Assembly (NCBI RefSeq): GCF_024266585.1 | Contig: NZ_CP100647.1 | Location: 623,001 to 687,000 of the forward strand | Reading direction: 5' to 3' | DNA from: Xanthomonas sacchari | GTDB lineage: Bacteria; Pseudomonadota; Gammaproteobacteria; Xanthomonadales; Xanthomonadaceae | Length of the DNA stretch: 64,000 nt | Part shown: in pieces, positions 50,488 through 59,537 of the stretch | How positions within the stretch are numbered: position 1 is the first letter of the stretch | Layout: each line of letters begins with the position of its first letter | Made by a program: the position numbers and the translations under genes | Notes under the pieces: model-generated | What the model was told of the DNA's origin: nothing | What the model saw: only the letters and a program-made list of their open reading frames with translations | Database searches by the model: none

Positions 50488-51345
50488 CAGCGGCACCGCG
50501 GCGATCTCACCGCCGCCCTCGCGGATCGGCGCACCCGGCGGCGGCGCCCAGGCATGCGCGTAGATCACTTCCCAGGTGCTGGGCAGGGTGCCGTCGGCCT
50601 GGCGCAGCGGTTCGTAGGCGGCGCTGGCGGCGGCGAAGCGGCCGCGCCCGGTGAGGGTGTGGCGGCGCGCCTGCAGCGCGTTGGTGGCGCCGATCGCGCG
50701 CAGTTCGCGCATCAACGCGGCGAGGTCCGGATAGGTCAGGTTGAACACGTCGCGGTCCAGCACCGGATCGCGGAAGCCCGACAGCATCAGCGCATCGCCG
50801 AACTGCGCGATCGGCGCGAAGTGGCTCACGTGCGGCGTGGTGCGGTCGGCCTGGGCGAAGGCCTCGCGCAGCTCGATCAGCGTATCCGGGCCGAAGCTGG
50901 AACACAGCAGCAGGCCGCCGGGGCGCAGCACGCGGCGAAAGCCGGCGAACACCGCCGGCAGGTCCTCGACCCACTGCAGGCACAGATTGCTGAAGATCAC
51001 ATCGACGCTGTGCTCGGCCAGCGGCAGCGCGCGCGCGTCGGCGCAGACGCGGCCGAACGGCTTCCACCAGCCGGCCTGGCGCTTGGCCTGCTGCAGCATC
51101 GGCAGGGCCTGGTCGAGCGCGATCACCTGCGCGCGCGGCCAGCGCTTCTTCATCGCCGCGGCGGCATGCGCCGGGCCGCTGCCCACGTCCAGCACCACCT
51201 GCGGCACGCGGTCGCCGAGGTAGTCCAGCGATTCCAGCAAGCGCCCCTGCACCTCGCGCTGCAGGGCCGCGGCCGCGTCGTAGCTGGCGGCGGCACGGGC
51301 GAACGCGCGGCGGATGTGCTGGGAGTCGAACGCGGAAGGATCCAT
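50455..51345 (-). CDS. bioC: malonyl-ACP O-methyltransferase
   Basis: A 296-residue class I SAM methyltransferase starting MDPSAFDSQHIRRAFARAAA. The SAM-binding motif I is VVLDVGSGPAHAAAAMKKRW; ALPLAEHSVDVIFSNLCLQW matches the BioC consensus. It methylates malonyl-ACP so that fatty-acid synthesis can build the pimeloyl chain for biotin. The other biotin genes bioH, bioF and bioB lie to the right in the same direction. Confidence 0.92.
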   Translation of the reverse strand: MDPSAFDSQHIRRAFARAAASYDAAAALQREVQGRLLESLDYLGDRVPQVVLDVGSGPAHAAAAMKKRWPRAQVIALDQALPMLQQAKRQAGWWKPFGRVCADARALPLAEHSVDVIFSNLCLQWVEDLPAVFAGFRRVLRPGGLLLCSSFGPDTLIELREAFAQADRTTPHVSHFAPIAQFGDALMLSGFRDPVLDRDVFNLTYPDLAALMRELRAIGATNALQARRHTLTGRGRFAAASAAYEPLRQADGTLPSTWEVIYAHAWAPPPGAPIREGGGEIAAVPLSAIPIRRRGD

Positions 51346-51485
51346 CGGCGCATTATCGCCGCGCGCGTCCCGCCGCGGCCAGCGGTGGGACGCGGATCAC
51401 CGCGTTCCGCACCTCGCGCCGACCTGTGGCGCAGCTGCGGCTGCGCATCCCGACTCCCCAATCCCCAATCCCCAATCCCGGCGCT

Positions 51486-52268
51486 TCAGAACGTCCCCGG
51501 ATAGCTGCCGCCGTCGAGCAACAGGTTCTGCCCGCTCAGGTAGCCGGCCTGTGCGCTGCACAGGAAGGCGCAGGCCGCGCCGAATTCCTCGGCGGTGCCG
51601 AAGCGCCCGGCCGGAATCTGCCGGCGCTTGCGCTCGGCCAGCGCGGCGGGGTCGATACCCTCGCGCTGTGCGGCGTGGGCGATGTTGCCGCGCAGCCGGT
51701 CGGTGTCGAACTGCCCCGGCAGCAGGTTGTTGATGGTGACGTTGTGCGCCACCGTGCGCCGCGCCAGCCCGGCGACGAAGCCGGTGAGGCCGGCACGCGC
51801 GCCGTTGGACAGGCCCAGGCTGTCGATCGGCGCCTTCACCGCCGCCGAGGTGATGTTGACGATGCGGCCGAAACCGCGCGCCTGCATCGCATCGACGGTG
51901 GCGCGGATCAGCGCGATCGGCGCCAGCATGTTGGCGTCGAGCGCGCGCAGCCAGTCCTCGCGTTCCCACTCGCGGAAATCGCCGGGCGGCGGGCCGCCGG
52001 CGTTGTTGATCAGGATGTCGACCTGCGGACAGGCGGCCAGTGCGGCGGCGCGTCCGGCCTCGGTGGCGATGTCCGCCGCCACCGCGACCACCTCGCCGCC
52101 GCCGTCGAGCGCGCGCAGTTGCGCCGCCGCCCTATCCAGCCCGGCCTGGCCGCGCGCCACGATCGTCACGTGCACGCCCTCGCGGGCCAGCGCCTGCGCG
52201 CAGCCCAGTCCCAGCCCCTTGCTCGCGGCGCAGACCAGCGCCCATTTGCCGGCGATTCCCAGGTCCAT
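51486..52268 (-). CDS. SDR-family protein lacking the YxxxK active site
   Basis: A 260-residue Rossmann-fold SDR. The NAD(P) motif is ASKGLGLG and NNAGG is present. The Ser of the catalytic triad is in NITSAAVKAPIDSLG, but where YxxxK should follow the sequence is LGLSNGARAGLTGFVAGLAR, with no Tyr or Lys in place. This points to a non-standard reductase or a binding protein. It sits between bioC and bioH, so a link to biotin or acyl-ACP chemistry is possible but not shown. Confidence 0.85.
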   Translation of the reverse strand: MDLGIAGKWALVCAASKGLGLGCAQALAREGVHVTIVARGQAGLDRAAAQLRALDGGGEVVAVAADIATEAGRAAALAACPQVDILINNAGGPPPGDFREWEREDWLRALDANMLAPIALIRATVDAMQARGFGRIVNITSAAVKAPIDSLGLSNGARAGLTGFVAGLARRTVAHNVTINNLLPGQFDTDRLRGNIAHAAQREGIDPAALAERKRRQIPAGRFGTAEEFGAACAFLCSAQAGYLSGQNLLLDGGSYPGTF

Positions 52269-52451
52269 GCTTGCACTCCGGTTCGAAGGAGCCGCGATGA
52301 TCGGACATCGTGGCTGCGGCGGCCAGCGTCACACCGCGACTGCAGGACAGTTGCGCGCGCAGGACAAGTGCAGGAGCGAGTTCGCTGCGCTGTGTTTGGC
52401 TGCCATGCGTGGCGACTGGAGTGGCTCCCACGGGATGGGCCGGGCATCCTC

Positions 52452-52475
52452 GTGGGAGGGACTTCAGTCCCGACG
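52452..52475 (+). repeat. REP element, GTGG-head type
   Basis: GTGGGAGGGACTTCAGTCCC followed by GACG. With the reverse copy at 52654-52676 it makes a widely spaced inverted pair. Confidence 0.8.
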
Positions 52476-52521
52476 ACGGAGGGTGTCGGCCGGCTTTCTG
52501 CTTCGCTTGTCGCGGCGGCAC

Positions 52522-52604
52522 GACAGTTGAGTCCCAGGGCGGAGACGCTTGCGTCTTTCTGACGTCGGTGCGGGTCGCGTGATGCGTTGTGGGAGTCAAC
52601 TGTC
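52522..52604. repeat. MITE-like inverted repeat with IS110-end similarity
   Basis: Left arm GACAGTTGAGTCCCA (52522-52536) and right arm TGGGAGTCAACTGTC (52590-52604) pair at 14 of 15 positions around 53 bp. The right end, TTGTGGGAGTCAACTGTCAT, matches the sequence at the IS110 transposase 3' end (63286-63305) with one difference. Confidence 0.55.
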
Positions 52605-52653
52605 ATGTAGCGCGCGACGCACGAGACGGTGTGCGCTTTCCGATGGCGCAATG

Positions 52654-52676
52654 CGTCGGGACTGAAGTCCCTCCCA
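52654..52676 (-). repeat. REP element, GTGG-head type
   Basis: Reverse-oriented copy of the GTGGGAGGGACTTCAGTCCC family. Confidence 0.8.
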
Positions 52677-52708
52677 CAGTGCACCCGGCGGGCTCGCCGC
52701 AAGCGCCT

Positions 52709-52770
52709 GTAGGAGCGGCTTCAGCCGCGACCCGACGCAACGGGCGCGTCGCGGCTGAAGCCGCTCCTAC
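52709..52770. repeat. inverted REP pair, GTAG-head type (BIME)
   Basis: GTAGGAGCGGCTTCAGCCGC with GAC at 52709-52731 and the reverse copy at 52748-52770. It lies directly downstream of bioH (ending at 52803) and probably shapes the 3' end of that mRNA. Confidence 0.85.
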
Positions 52771-52802
52771 GACAGCATCGTGGAACGCGCGGCGCGACGC
52801 CG

Positions 52803-53564
52803 CTAGTTCAGCGTCGCCAGGAATCCGCGCAGCGCCTCGGCGACGGTGTCGGCATGACCGAGGAACGGGGCGTGGCCACCGCCGGCGATGGTCAGCGCGC
52901 GTGCGTTGGGCGCCAGCGCCGCGGCGGCGTCCATGCCCGCCGGCGGGACCAGGCGGTCGCGCTGGCCGCCGATCCACAGGCTGGGCACGCGCAGGCCGGG
53001 CAGGGCGCGGCGCAGGTCGGTGCGCTCCAGCAGGGTCAGGCCATCCTGCAGCACGTGCGGGTCGGGCGCGCCGCGGGCGTCGAGCGCGGCGCGCAGGCTG
53101 CGCAGTTCGGCGCGCGCATGCGCCGAGCCGAGCGTGTCCAGCGCCAGGAAGCGTTCGAGGGTGCCGCGGTAGTCCTCGGCGAGATCGCGGCCGAACTGTT
53201 CGAACACCTGCGGTTCTACTGCGTGCGGCCAGTCGCTGCCGCGCACGAAACGCGGCGTCGCCGCGAGCATCGCCAGCCCGCGCACCTGCGGCTGGGTGGC
53301 GGCGGCGTGCAGCGCGAACAGCCCGCCCAACGACCAGCCCAGCCACACCGCCGGCGGCGTGGCCGCGGCGATCGCGCTGACCACGTGCGGCAGCGCCAAC
53401 GGCGTGTCGTCGCCGCGGCTGTGGCCATGCCCGGGCAGGTCCACCAGGTGCAGGCGGTACTGCGCCGACAGGCGCTCCACCAGCGGCGCGAAGATGCCGC
53501 CGTTCAACGCCCAGCCGTGCAGCAGGACCAGATCGGGGCCCTGCCCCAGGGTGTCGATATGCAT
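52803..53564 (-). CDS. bioH: pimeloyl-ACP methyl ester carboxylesterase
   Basis: A 253-residue alpha/beta hydrolase starting MHIDTLGQGPDLVLLHGWAL. The nucleophile elbow is WLGWSLGGLFALH, the Asp is in IGGQRDRLVPP and the His in AGGGHAPFLGH; all fit BioH. It frees pimeloyl-ACP from its methyl ester, ending the BioC detour. It is followed by the repeat cluster, which separates it from the SDR and bioC genes. Confidence 0.92.
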   Translation of the reverse strand: MHIDTLGQGPDLVLLHGWALNGGIFAPLVERLSAQYRLHLVDLPGHGHSRGDDTPLALPHVVSAIAAATPPAVWLGWSLGGLFALHAAATQPQVRGLAMLAATPRFVRGSDWPHAVEPQVFEQFGRDLAEDYRGTLERFLALDTLGSAHARAELRSLRAALDARGAPDPHVLQDGLTLLERTDLRRALPGLRVPSLWIGGQRDRLVPPAGMDAAAALAPNARALTIAGGGHAPFLGHADTVAEALRGFLATLN

Positions 53565-53614
53565 CGTCGTCCGTCGTCGCGAAGAAACCGGAAAGAGCGG
53601 CGTCGGCCGCCGCG

Positions 53615-53968
53615 TCAGTGCGCCGCGCGCCGCGCCAGCACCTGCGGCAGCAGCAGGCGCCACTGCCGGCGCGGATAGTCGCGGGTACGCCAGGCCGACC
53701 AGCGATGCGCGCCGCGGCGCTGCTGGATCGCCGCGCTCAGCCAGTCGCCGTCGATGCCCTGCCAGGCGCCGGCCGGCGTCAGCAGGTTGGGCGCCAGCCG
53801 CGGATGCACGTCGTCGCGCAGCATCTGCCACAGCGCCTCGGTGGCGAACGGCGAGGCGGCGAGCACGGCGGCGATGTGCGGATGCTGCGCGTGCACCGCT
53901 GTGTCCAGGTACAACTCCGACAGCGCGTCCCACACCTTGCGCCGCGCCGCGAGTCCGGCGTCGCTCAC
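53615..53968 (-). CDS. small hypothetical protein between bioF and bioH
   Basis: A 117-residue protein starting at GTG 53968, which overlaps the bioF stop (GTGA). It has [20 protein letters not shown], then [20 protein letters not shown] and [20 protein letters not shown]. The pattern (VW-x-ALS-(D/E)-L-(F/Y)-LDT, then (R/D)-DEV-like, then NLL-x-x-AG-x-W) resembles the small DUF7079-type proteins, a match I hold with low confidence. It is co-transcribed with bioF but not a known biotin enzyme. Confidence 0.7.
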   Translation of the reverse strand: MSDAGLAARRKVWDALSELYLDTAVHAQHPHIAAVLAASPFATEALWQMLRDDVHPRLAPNLLTPAGAWQGIDGDWLSAAIQQRRGAHRWSAWRTRDYPRRQWRLLLPQVLARRAAH

Positions 53969-55170
53969 GCCGGCAGGCCGGGCGGATGCGCGGCCACGCG
54001 ATCGCGGGCCAGCGCCAGCGCATCCAGCAGCGCCTGCACCTGCGCCGGCGTGTGCAGCGCCGACAGGGTCACGCGCAGCCGCGACTTGCCTTCCGGCACC
54101 GTCGGCGGGCGGATCGCCGAGACCAGGTAGCCGGCCTGTTCCAGCGCCGCCGACCACGCCAGCGCGGTGCGCTCCTCGCCGCACAGCAGCGGCTGGATCG
54201 GCGTGTCCGAGGCCATCAGTTCCAGACCATGGCGACGCGCGCCGCCGCGGAACAGGGCGATCAGTTCGACCAGGCGCTCGCGCCGCCATTGGTCGCGCCG
54301 CGCCAGCTTGACCGCCGCCAGCGACGCGGCGGCCTGCGCCGGCGGCAGCGCGGTGGTGTACAGATACGGCCGCGCGGTTTCGGCCAGATGCCGGACCAGC
54401 GCTGCATCGCCGACCACCGCGGCGCCGTAGCCGCCCAGCGCCTTGCCCAGGGTCACCAGTTGCAGCGGGATGTCGTCGACCCCCAGGCCGGCCTCGGCGA
54501 CGCTGCCGCGCCCATGCGGACCGACCACGCCGACGCCGTGCGCGTCGTCCACGTACAGCAGCGCCTGTTGCGTGCGCGCCACCAGCGCCAGCGAGCGCAG
54601 CGGCGCGCTGTCGCCGTCCATGCTGAACACGCCATCGGTGGCCAGCATCGCCGCGCCGTCGGCGGCGTGCTTGAGCTGGCGCATCGCGCCTTCGGCATCC
54701 AGGTGAGGGTAGCGGCGCAGGCGGCAGCCGGCCAGGCGGCTGGCGTCGAGCAGGCTGGCGTGGTTGAGCCGGTCCTGCACGCACACGTCTTCTTCCTCGC
54801 TCAACAGCGCCTGCTGCACCGCCAGGTTGGCGATGAAGCCGCTGCCGAACAGCAGCGCCTGCGGATAGCCGAGCCAGTCGGCGATCTCGCGTTCCAGCGC
54901 CTCGTGCAGCGCGTGGTGGCCGCACACCAGGTGCGAGGCGGTGGCGCCGGCGCCCTCGCGCGCGGCCGCGTCCTGCAGGGCGGCGACCACTTCGAACTGC
55001 TGCGCCAGGCCCAGGTAGTCGTTGCTGCAGAAGCCGGTCAGCCAGCGGCCGTCCACTTCCAGGCGCACGCCGTCGCGGCGGCCGACGCTGCGGCGCACGC
55101 GCAGGCGCCCCTGCGCGTCGCGCAAGGCGCGCGCGGACTGGATGCGGTCGTGCAGGTCGGGACGGGCCAT
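53965..55170 (-). CDS. bioF: 8-amino-7-oxononanoate synthase
   Basis: A 401-residue PLP enzyme starting [20 protein letters not shown]. Family signatures are [43 protein letters not shown], and the PLP Lys in [16 protein letters not shown]. It condenses pimeloyl-ACP and alanine. The neighbours bioB upstream and bioH downstream are the usual ones in this group. Confidence 0.95.
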   Translation of the reverse strand: MARPDLHDRIQSARALRDAQGRLRVRRSVGRRDGVRLEVDGRWLTGFCSNDYLGLAQQFEVVAALQDAAAREGAGATASHLVCGHHALHEALEREIADWLGYPQALLFGSGFIANLAVQQALLSEEEDVCVQDRLNHASLLDASRLAGCRLRRYPHLDAEGAMRQLKHAADGAAMLATDGVFSMDGDSAPLRSLALVARTQQALLYVDDAHGVGVVGPHGRGSVAEAGLGVDDIPLQLVTLGKALGGYGAAVVGDAALVRHLAETARPYLYTTALPPAQAAASLAAVKLARRDQWRRERLVELIALFRGGARRHGLELMASDTPIQPLLCGEERTALAWSAALEQAGYLVSAIRPPTVPEGKSRLRVTLSALHTPAQVQALLDALALARDRVAAHPPGLPA

Positions 55171-55275
55171 GGGCGCGGGACGGGCAACGGGCCGGTTAGC
55201 GTAGCGCGTCCCCGGCCGGGCCGGGCGCCGCCGGCGATGGACGGCCGGATCGGCGGACGGACGCGCGGCGGGGAC

Positions 55276-56319
55276 TCAGACCAGGGCGGCGGCGATCGCC
55301 GGCGTGGGCGGGGCGGTGATGTCCGCATGCACGGTGCCGGGATGGTCGTGCGCATCGGCGTCCACCATCACCTGCATCGGCCGCAGCCCCAGCTGCGCGA
55401 ACAGCGCCTGGTCGCGCGCGGTGTCCGGGTTGCCGGTGGTCAGCAGCTTCTCGCCGTAGAAGATCGAGTTGGCGCCGGCGCAGAAGCACAGCGCCTGCAG
55501 CTCGTCGCTCATGCTCTCGCGCCCGGCCGACAGCCGCACCATCGCCCGCGGCATCGCGATGCGCGCCACCGCGATCGTGCGCACGAACTCGAACGGGTCC
55601 AGCTCGACCGTGCCGTGCAGCGGGGTGCCGGCGACCTGCACCAGGCGGTTGATCGGCACCGAATCCGGATGCACCGGCAGGTTGGCCAGCGCCTGCAGCA
55701 GGCCGGCGCGCTGGTCGCGCGACTCGCCCATGCCGACGATGCCGCCGCAGCAGGTCTTCAGGCCGGCGTCGCGCACATGGGTCAGCGTGTCCAGGCGGTC
55801 CTGGTACTGGCGGGTGTGGATGATCGAGTCGTAGAAATCCGGCGCGGTGTCCAGATTGTGGTTGTAGTAGTCCAGCCCGGCCGCCTTCAGCGCCTGCGCC
55901 TGGGTGCCGTCGAGCATGCCCAGGGTGGCGCAGGTCTCCAGGCCCAGCGCCTTCACCTCGCGGATCATCTCCGCCACCTTCGGGATGTCGCGGTCCTTGG
56001 GCGAGCGCCAGGCCGCGCCCATGCAGAACCGCGAGGCGCCGGCGGCCTTGGCCTGGCGCGCCTTGTCCAGCACCGCCTCGGTGCTCATCAGCTTCTGCGC
56101 TTCCACGCCGGTGGCGTAACGCTGCGCCTGCGGGCAGTACGCGCAGTCTTCCGGGCAACCGCCGGTCTTCACCGACAGCAGCGTCGAGACCTGCACCTGC
56201 GCCGGATCGAAGTGCTCGCGGTGCACGGCGGCGGCGCGGTGCAGCAGCTCCGGGAACGGCAGATCGAACAGGGCGAGCAATTCCTGGCGTTGCCAGTCGT
56301 GTCGGACGACAGCGGACAT
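55276..56319 (-). CDS. bioB: biotin synthase
   Basis: A 347-residue radical SAM protein starting [20 protein letters not shown]. The [4Fe-4S] motif is [10 protein letters not shown], with the [2Fe-2S] Cys residues in CATLGML and [11 protein letters not shown], and [17 protein letters not shown] containing the Arg ligand. It inserts sulphur into dethiobiotin. It is the first gene of the leftward biotin run, 105 bp before bioF. Confidence 0.96.
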   Translation of the reverse strand: MSAVVRHDWQRQELLALFDLPFPELLHRAAAVHREHFDPAQVQVSTLLSVKTGGCPEDCAYCPQAQRYATGVEAQKLMSTEAVLDKARQAKAAGASRFCMGAAWRSPKDRDIPKVAEMIREVKALGLETCATLGMLDGTQAQALKAAGLDYYNHNLDTAPDFYDSIIHTRQYQDRLDTLTHVRDAGLKTCCGGIVGMGESRDQRAGLLQALANLPVHPDSVPINRLVQVAGTPLHGTVELDPFEFVRTIAVARIAMPRAMVRLSAGRESMSDELQALCFCAGANSIFYGEKLLTTGNPDTARDQALFAQLGLRPMQVMVDADAHDHPGTVHADITAPPTPAIAAALV

Positions 56320-56356
56320 GGGGGTTTCCTGACGGTCAGCGGCTGGGAAAGCGGGC

Positions 56357-56385
56357 AGTCTGGTGAGCATGCAAAGTCCTGTCAA
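56357..56385 (-). promoter_or_regulatory. possible bioB promoter inside the start of comF
   Basis: On the minus strand TTGACA (56385-56380) and CAGACT (56362-56357) are 17 bp apart, 38 bp before the bioB ATG. The -35 is perfect and the -10 matches TATAAT at 3 of 6. No BirA operator of the enteric type was found nearby. Confidence 0.3.
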
Positions 56386-57100
56386 CTTCATGGGCGCTTG
56401 TTTGGTTGACGGCGGCTGGCGGTGGCTGCAGCGCCGCCTGTTGCCGGAACGCTGTCTGGTCTGTGGCGAGCCCGGCGTGCCGGGCCTGGACCTGTGTGTG
56501 GCCTGTCGCGACGGCGTGCCGTGGAATGCGGCCGCCTGCTGCCGCTGTGCACTGCCGCTGCCGGCGCTGGATGCCGAGCAGGCCTGCGGCGCGTGCCAGC
56601 GCCGGCCGCCGCCGCTGGAGCGGGTCGCCAGCGCCTGCGTGTACGCCGCACCGGTCGATGGGCTGTTGCGCCGCTTCAAGTTCCACCAGGACCTGGCGGC
56701 CGGGCGCCTGCTCGCCGCACTGCTGCAGGCACGCTGCGCGGCGTTGCCGCGGCCGCAGGCGCTGCTGCCGGTGCCGCTGCATCCGGCCCGGTTGCGTCAG
56801 CGTGGCTACGACCAGGCCCTGGAACTGGCGAAGCCGCTGGCGCGCGCACTGGCGCTGCCGCTGTGCCTGGACCTGCAGCGGGTGCGGGCGACCGCGGCGC
56901 AGTCCGAACTGGACGCCCGCGCACGTCGGCGCAATCTGCGCGGCGCGTTCGCGGTGCCGGCCTCGGCGGTGCTGCCGGCGCACGTGGCCCTGGTCGACGA
57001 CGTGATGACCACCGGCGCGACCCTGCACGCCGCGGCACAGGCGCTGCGCCGTGCCGGCGTCGAACGGGTCGATGCGTGGGTGGTGGCGCGGGTGCCGTGA
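56369..57100 (+). CDS. comF: ComF family amidophosphoribosyltransferase-like protein
   Basis: A 243-residue protein from ATG 56369 (a GTG six bases earlier is possible). The N-terminus has the Cys pairs of the ComF zinc finger ([39 protein letters not shown]), and the C-terminal half is a PRTase domain with the PRPP loop [20 protein letters not shown]. ComF is needed for DNA uptake in naturally competent bacteria. It diverges from bioB, as in many gammaproteobacteria. Confidence 0.92.
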   Translation: MQSPVNFMGACLVDGGWRWLQRRLLPERCLVCGEPGVPGLDLCVACRDGVPWNAAACCRCALPLPALDAEQACGACQRRPPPLERVASACVYAAPVDGLLRRFKFHQDLAAGRLLAALLQARCAALPRPQALLPVPLHPARLRQRGYDQALELAKPLARALALPLCLDLQRVRATAAQSELDARARRRNLRGAFAVPASAVLPAHVALVDDVMTTGATLHAAAQALRRAGVERVDAWVVARVP

Positions 57101-57326
57101 GCGTGCTGCGTCTATCGCACGCGGGTGCAGACGGCTCGGCTCGGCCGGAAAGCGCGCGCGTCAGGGCGCGCTGCCTGTCGCGCGAGGCATGGCGGGACGC
57201 GCCGCGTTGCGTGCGCATCGGCCGACCTGCCGCAGCGGCGATCCGGCAGGGGGCTGCGCGCATGAACGGTCCGCAGGCGCCCCCGGCCTTATGATCGTGA
57301 CGAGGCCAACAATGAAGGAGCTTGCG

Positions 57327-57833
57327 ATGCGCTGGAAGGCTTTGGGTCTGTCGATGACGCTGTGTGTCTTCGCTGTCGCCGGGTGCGGGTATGGCAAGGC
57401 ACCGGATGTCGCCGCCGCCATCCCGGTCAAGGCGAAGATCGAATGGCGTCTGGCCAGCCATGCGCCCACCCCCGACGCTGTCCAGGCCGACTACCACGGA
57501 CAGCCTGTGTACCTGGCGCCGCAGGCGTTGCTGGTCGTCGAGGAGGCGGCGACCGTCGCGCCCGCCGACAACGGCGATGGCCAGCCAGCGCTGGATCTGC
57601 GCTTTCCTGGACATGGCCAGCGCCTGACCCGGGCCACCGAGCAGAACGTCGGCAAGCCGATCGCACTGCTGGCCGACGGCCAGGTGCTGACCGTGGCCAC
57701 GATCATGGCGCCGCTGCCGGGGGACAGCCTGCGGATCAGTGGGTTGCAGGACATGCAGGAGCAGCAGCGGGTGCTGGCGTTGTTGACCCACGCGCCGGCC
57801 GCGGCCGCACCAGCGCAGGATGCCAAGCGCTAG
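57327..57833 (+). CDS. lipoprotein with a SecD P1-head-like domain
   Basis: A 168-residue protein. ATG 57327 has AAGGAG six bases upstream, so it is preferred to the ATG at 57312. The lipobox is FAVAGC. The segment GQPALDLRFPGHGQRLTRAT, then EQNVGKPIALLADGQVLTVA and MAPLPGDSLRISG match the pattern of the SecD periplasmic P1 head (hydrophobic-G-x-x-F...L-T-x-x-N-VGK-x-(L/I)-A-(I/L)-x-x-DG-x-V-x-x-P-x-I...I-x-G). No membrane domain follows. It may be a stand-alone relative of the Sec head, role unknown. Confidence 0.65.
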   Translation: MRWKALGLSMTLCVFAVAGCGYGKAPDVAAAIPVKAKIEWRLASHAPTPDAVQADYHGQPVYLAPQALLVVEEAATVAPADNGDGQPALDLRFPGHGQRLTRATEQNVGKPIALLADGQVLTVATIMAPLPGDSLRISGLQDMQEQQRVLALLTHAPAAAAPAQDAKR

Positions 57834-57996
57834 AACGCGCTGGTGAGATGGGGAGCGGCCGATGCCACATCCTGGCCTGGCCCTGCGCGGGCTGCGCCTG
57901 GACGCGGCCATGTCGGCACTGCGCGTTGGGGTGCCGGCCCGTTGCGGGGGCTTGGGGCACGTTTCGGCGCGCGCTGCGCGTGATCGATGACAGGCC

Positions 57997-58899
57997 CTAG
58001 GCTGCGCGCAGCGCCAGCGCCACGGCGATGCCGGCGAAGACCGCCAGGCCGACCCAGTTGTTGTGCAGGAAGGCGCGGAAGCACGCCGCGCGTTCGCGGT
58101 GCCGGGCCATGCGGAACTCGGCGACCACCAGCAGTGCCGCCACGCCCAGGCCGACCCAGTACCAGATGCCCAGGTCCGCGCGCTGGCCGACGAAGGCCAG
58201 GGCGACGAACATCAGCGCGTACAGCACGCCCTGGATGACCAGATCCAGTTCGCCGAACAAGATCGCGGTGGACTTGGAGCCGGCGCGCAGGTCGTCCTCG
58301 CGATCGACCATCGCATACCAGGTGTCGTAGGCGGTGGCCCACAGGATGTTGGTCGCGTACAGCAGCCAGGCCAGCGCCGGCACCTCGCCGCGCACCGCGG
58401 CGAAGGCCATCGGGATCCCCCAGCCGAAGGCCATGCCCAGGTAGACCTGCGGCAGGTAGGTGTAGCGCTTGAGGTAGGGATAGCTGGCGGCCAGTAGCAG
58501 CCCGATCACGCTCAGGCCGATGGTCAGCGCGTTCATGGTCAGCACCAGCGCGAACGCCACCAGCATCAGCACCGCGAACACCGCCAGCGCTTCGCGGCCG
58601 CTGACCGCACCGGTGGCCAGCGGCCGGCTGCGGGTGCGCTCGACCTGCGGGTCCAGCCAGCGGTCGGCATAGTCGTTGATCACGCAGCCGGCCGAGCGGG
58701 TCAGCCAGACCCCGGCGGTGAACACGCACAGCGTCCACAGCGGCGGCACCCCGTCGGCGGCCAGCCACAGCGCCCACCAGGTCGGCCACAGCAGCAGCAG
58801 CGCGCCGATCGGCCGGTCGCCGCGCAGCAGCTTCCAGTACTGGCCCAGGCGCGCGCGCGGCGGCAGCGCGGCAGGCGTCTCGTAGCGTTCGTAACCCAT
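57997..58899 (-). CDS. ubiA: 4-hydroxybenzoate octaprenyltransferase
   Basis: A 300-residue, nine-helix prenyltransferase starting [20 protein letters not shown]. The first Asp motif is [20 protein letters not shown] (NDxxDxxxD) and the second is [16 protein letters not shown]. It joins octaprenyl diphosphate to 4-hydroxybenzoate in ubiquinone synthesis at the inner membrane. Length and start match the family; ubiC is not in the window. Confidence 0.95.
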   Translation of the reverse strand: MGYERYETPAALPPRARLGQYWKLLRGDRPIGALLLLWPTWWALWLAADGVPPLWTLCVFTAGVWLTRSAGCVINDYADRWLDPQVERTRSRPLATGAVSGREALAVFAVLMLVAFALVLTMNALTIGLSVIGLLLAASYPYLKRYTYLPQVYLGMAFGWGIPMAFAAVRGEVPALAWLLYATNILWATAYDTWYAMVDREDDLRAGSKSTAILFGELDLVIQGVLYALMFVALAFVGQRADLGIWYWVGLGVAALLVVAEFRMARHRERAACFRAFLHNNWVGLAVFAGIAVALALRAA

Positions 58900-59220
58900 C
58901 GCGCAAGGGTAGCAGCCGCATCGTGTGGACGGCAGCACGCGATGTCGTGCCGTTGGCCTGCGCTCCGCGCGGTAGCTGCGGGAGCGCGAGGTGTCGGTGC
59001 CGCTTGCAGGTCTACAGATGCGCTCTGGCAGTCTGTCCGGCGCCAGCCTGTGGATGCTCCCCCCGGGCCGGGCATGGTCGGCCCCGGCGTCGCCTGTGCG
59101 TCGCGCACGTCTTGCCTACGAGCGGCGCGGCCTGGTCGGAACGCCCGCGGGGGCGCTGCCGCAGGGAGTTGCGCCCGGGGGAGACGCGGCCGACGAATGC
59201 CGTTAGAATGCGCGTCCGTT
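58900..59220. other. 321-bp gap between ubiA and the tRNA gene
   Basis: No convincing gene or repeat. GC is high throughout. The tRNA promoter should lie near the right end, but no clear -35/-10 pair was identified. Confidence 0.4.
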
Positions 59221-59297
59221 GCGCCCGTAGCTCAGCCGGATAGAGTAGTGGCTTCCGAAGCCATTGGTCGGGGGTTCGAATCCCTCCGGGCGCGCCA
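59221..59297 (+). tRNA. tRNA-Arg (anticodon CCG)
   Basis: 77 nt. The acceptor stem GCGCCCG/CGGGCGC pairs fully and CCA is encoded. The anticodon arm is GTGGC-TTCCGAA-GCCAT with anticodon CCG (reading CGG). The T arm GGGGGTTCGAATCCCTC and the D arm GCTCAGCCGGATAGAGT are standard. No intact integrase gene or attachment repeat was noticed next to it. Confidence 0.95.
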
Positions 59298-59537
59298 TCC
59301 AGTCTTGCTCCCTGCTTCCTCCGCACCGTCTTTCCGACGATCGCGTGCCCGGCAAACAGATCCGCTGACGCCGCAGCGCGCATGCCAGCGGCACGGCTAT
59401 CGTATGCGCATGCCTGCGCTCGTCTTCCCCATTCCTGCTCTTGGGCCTGCCCATTCCGCCGCCTGCTGCGCGGCAGAGGTCGGCATCGGCGACCCGTGCC
59501 CGCGCGTCGGGCGGGTGGCGCAGATCCGCGCACGGGC

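Larger units (their letters stand above)
52269..52802. other. 534-bp repeat-rich intergenic region between bioH and the SDR gene
   Basis: No gene. It holds a GTGG-type REP (52452-52475), a 83-bp imperfect inverted repeat whose arms match the end of the IS110 element at 63.3 kb (52522-52604), a second GTGG-type REP in the other orientation (52654-52676) and a GTAG-type inverted pair (52709-52770). This is the densest repeat cluster in the window. Confidence 0.7.

Noticed and set aside
56320-56368. BirA operator search in the bioB/comF gap
   Set aside because: No enteric-type TTGTAAACC dyad or convincing GTTTAC-type half-sites were seen.
59221-59297. Genomic island at the tRNA-Arg
   Set aside because: No partial tRNA repeat, no integrase gene and no composition shift near it; the downstream genes look chromosomal up to the IS110.
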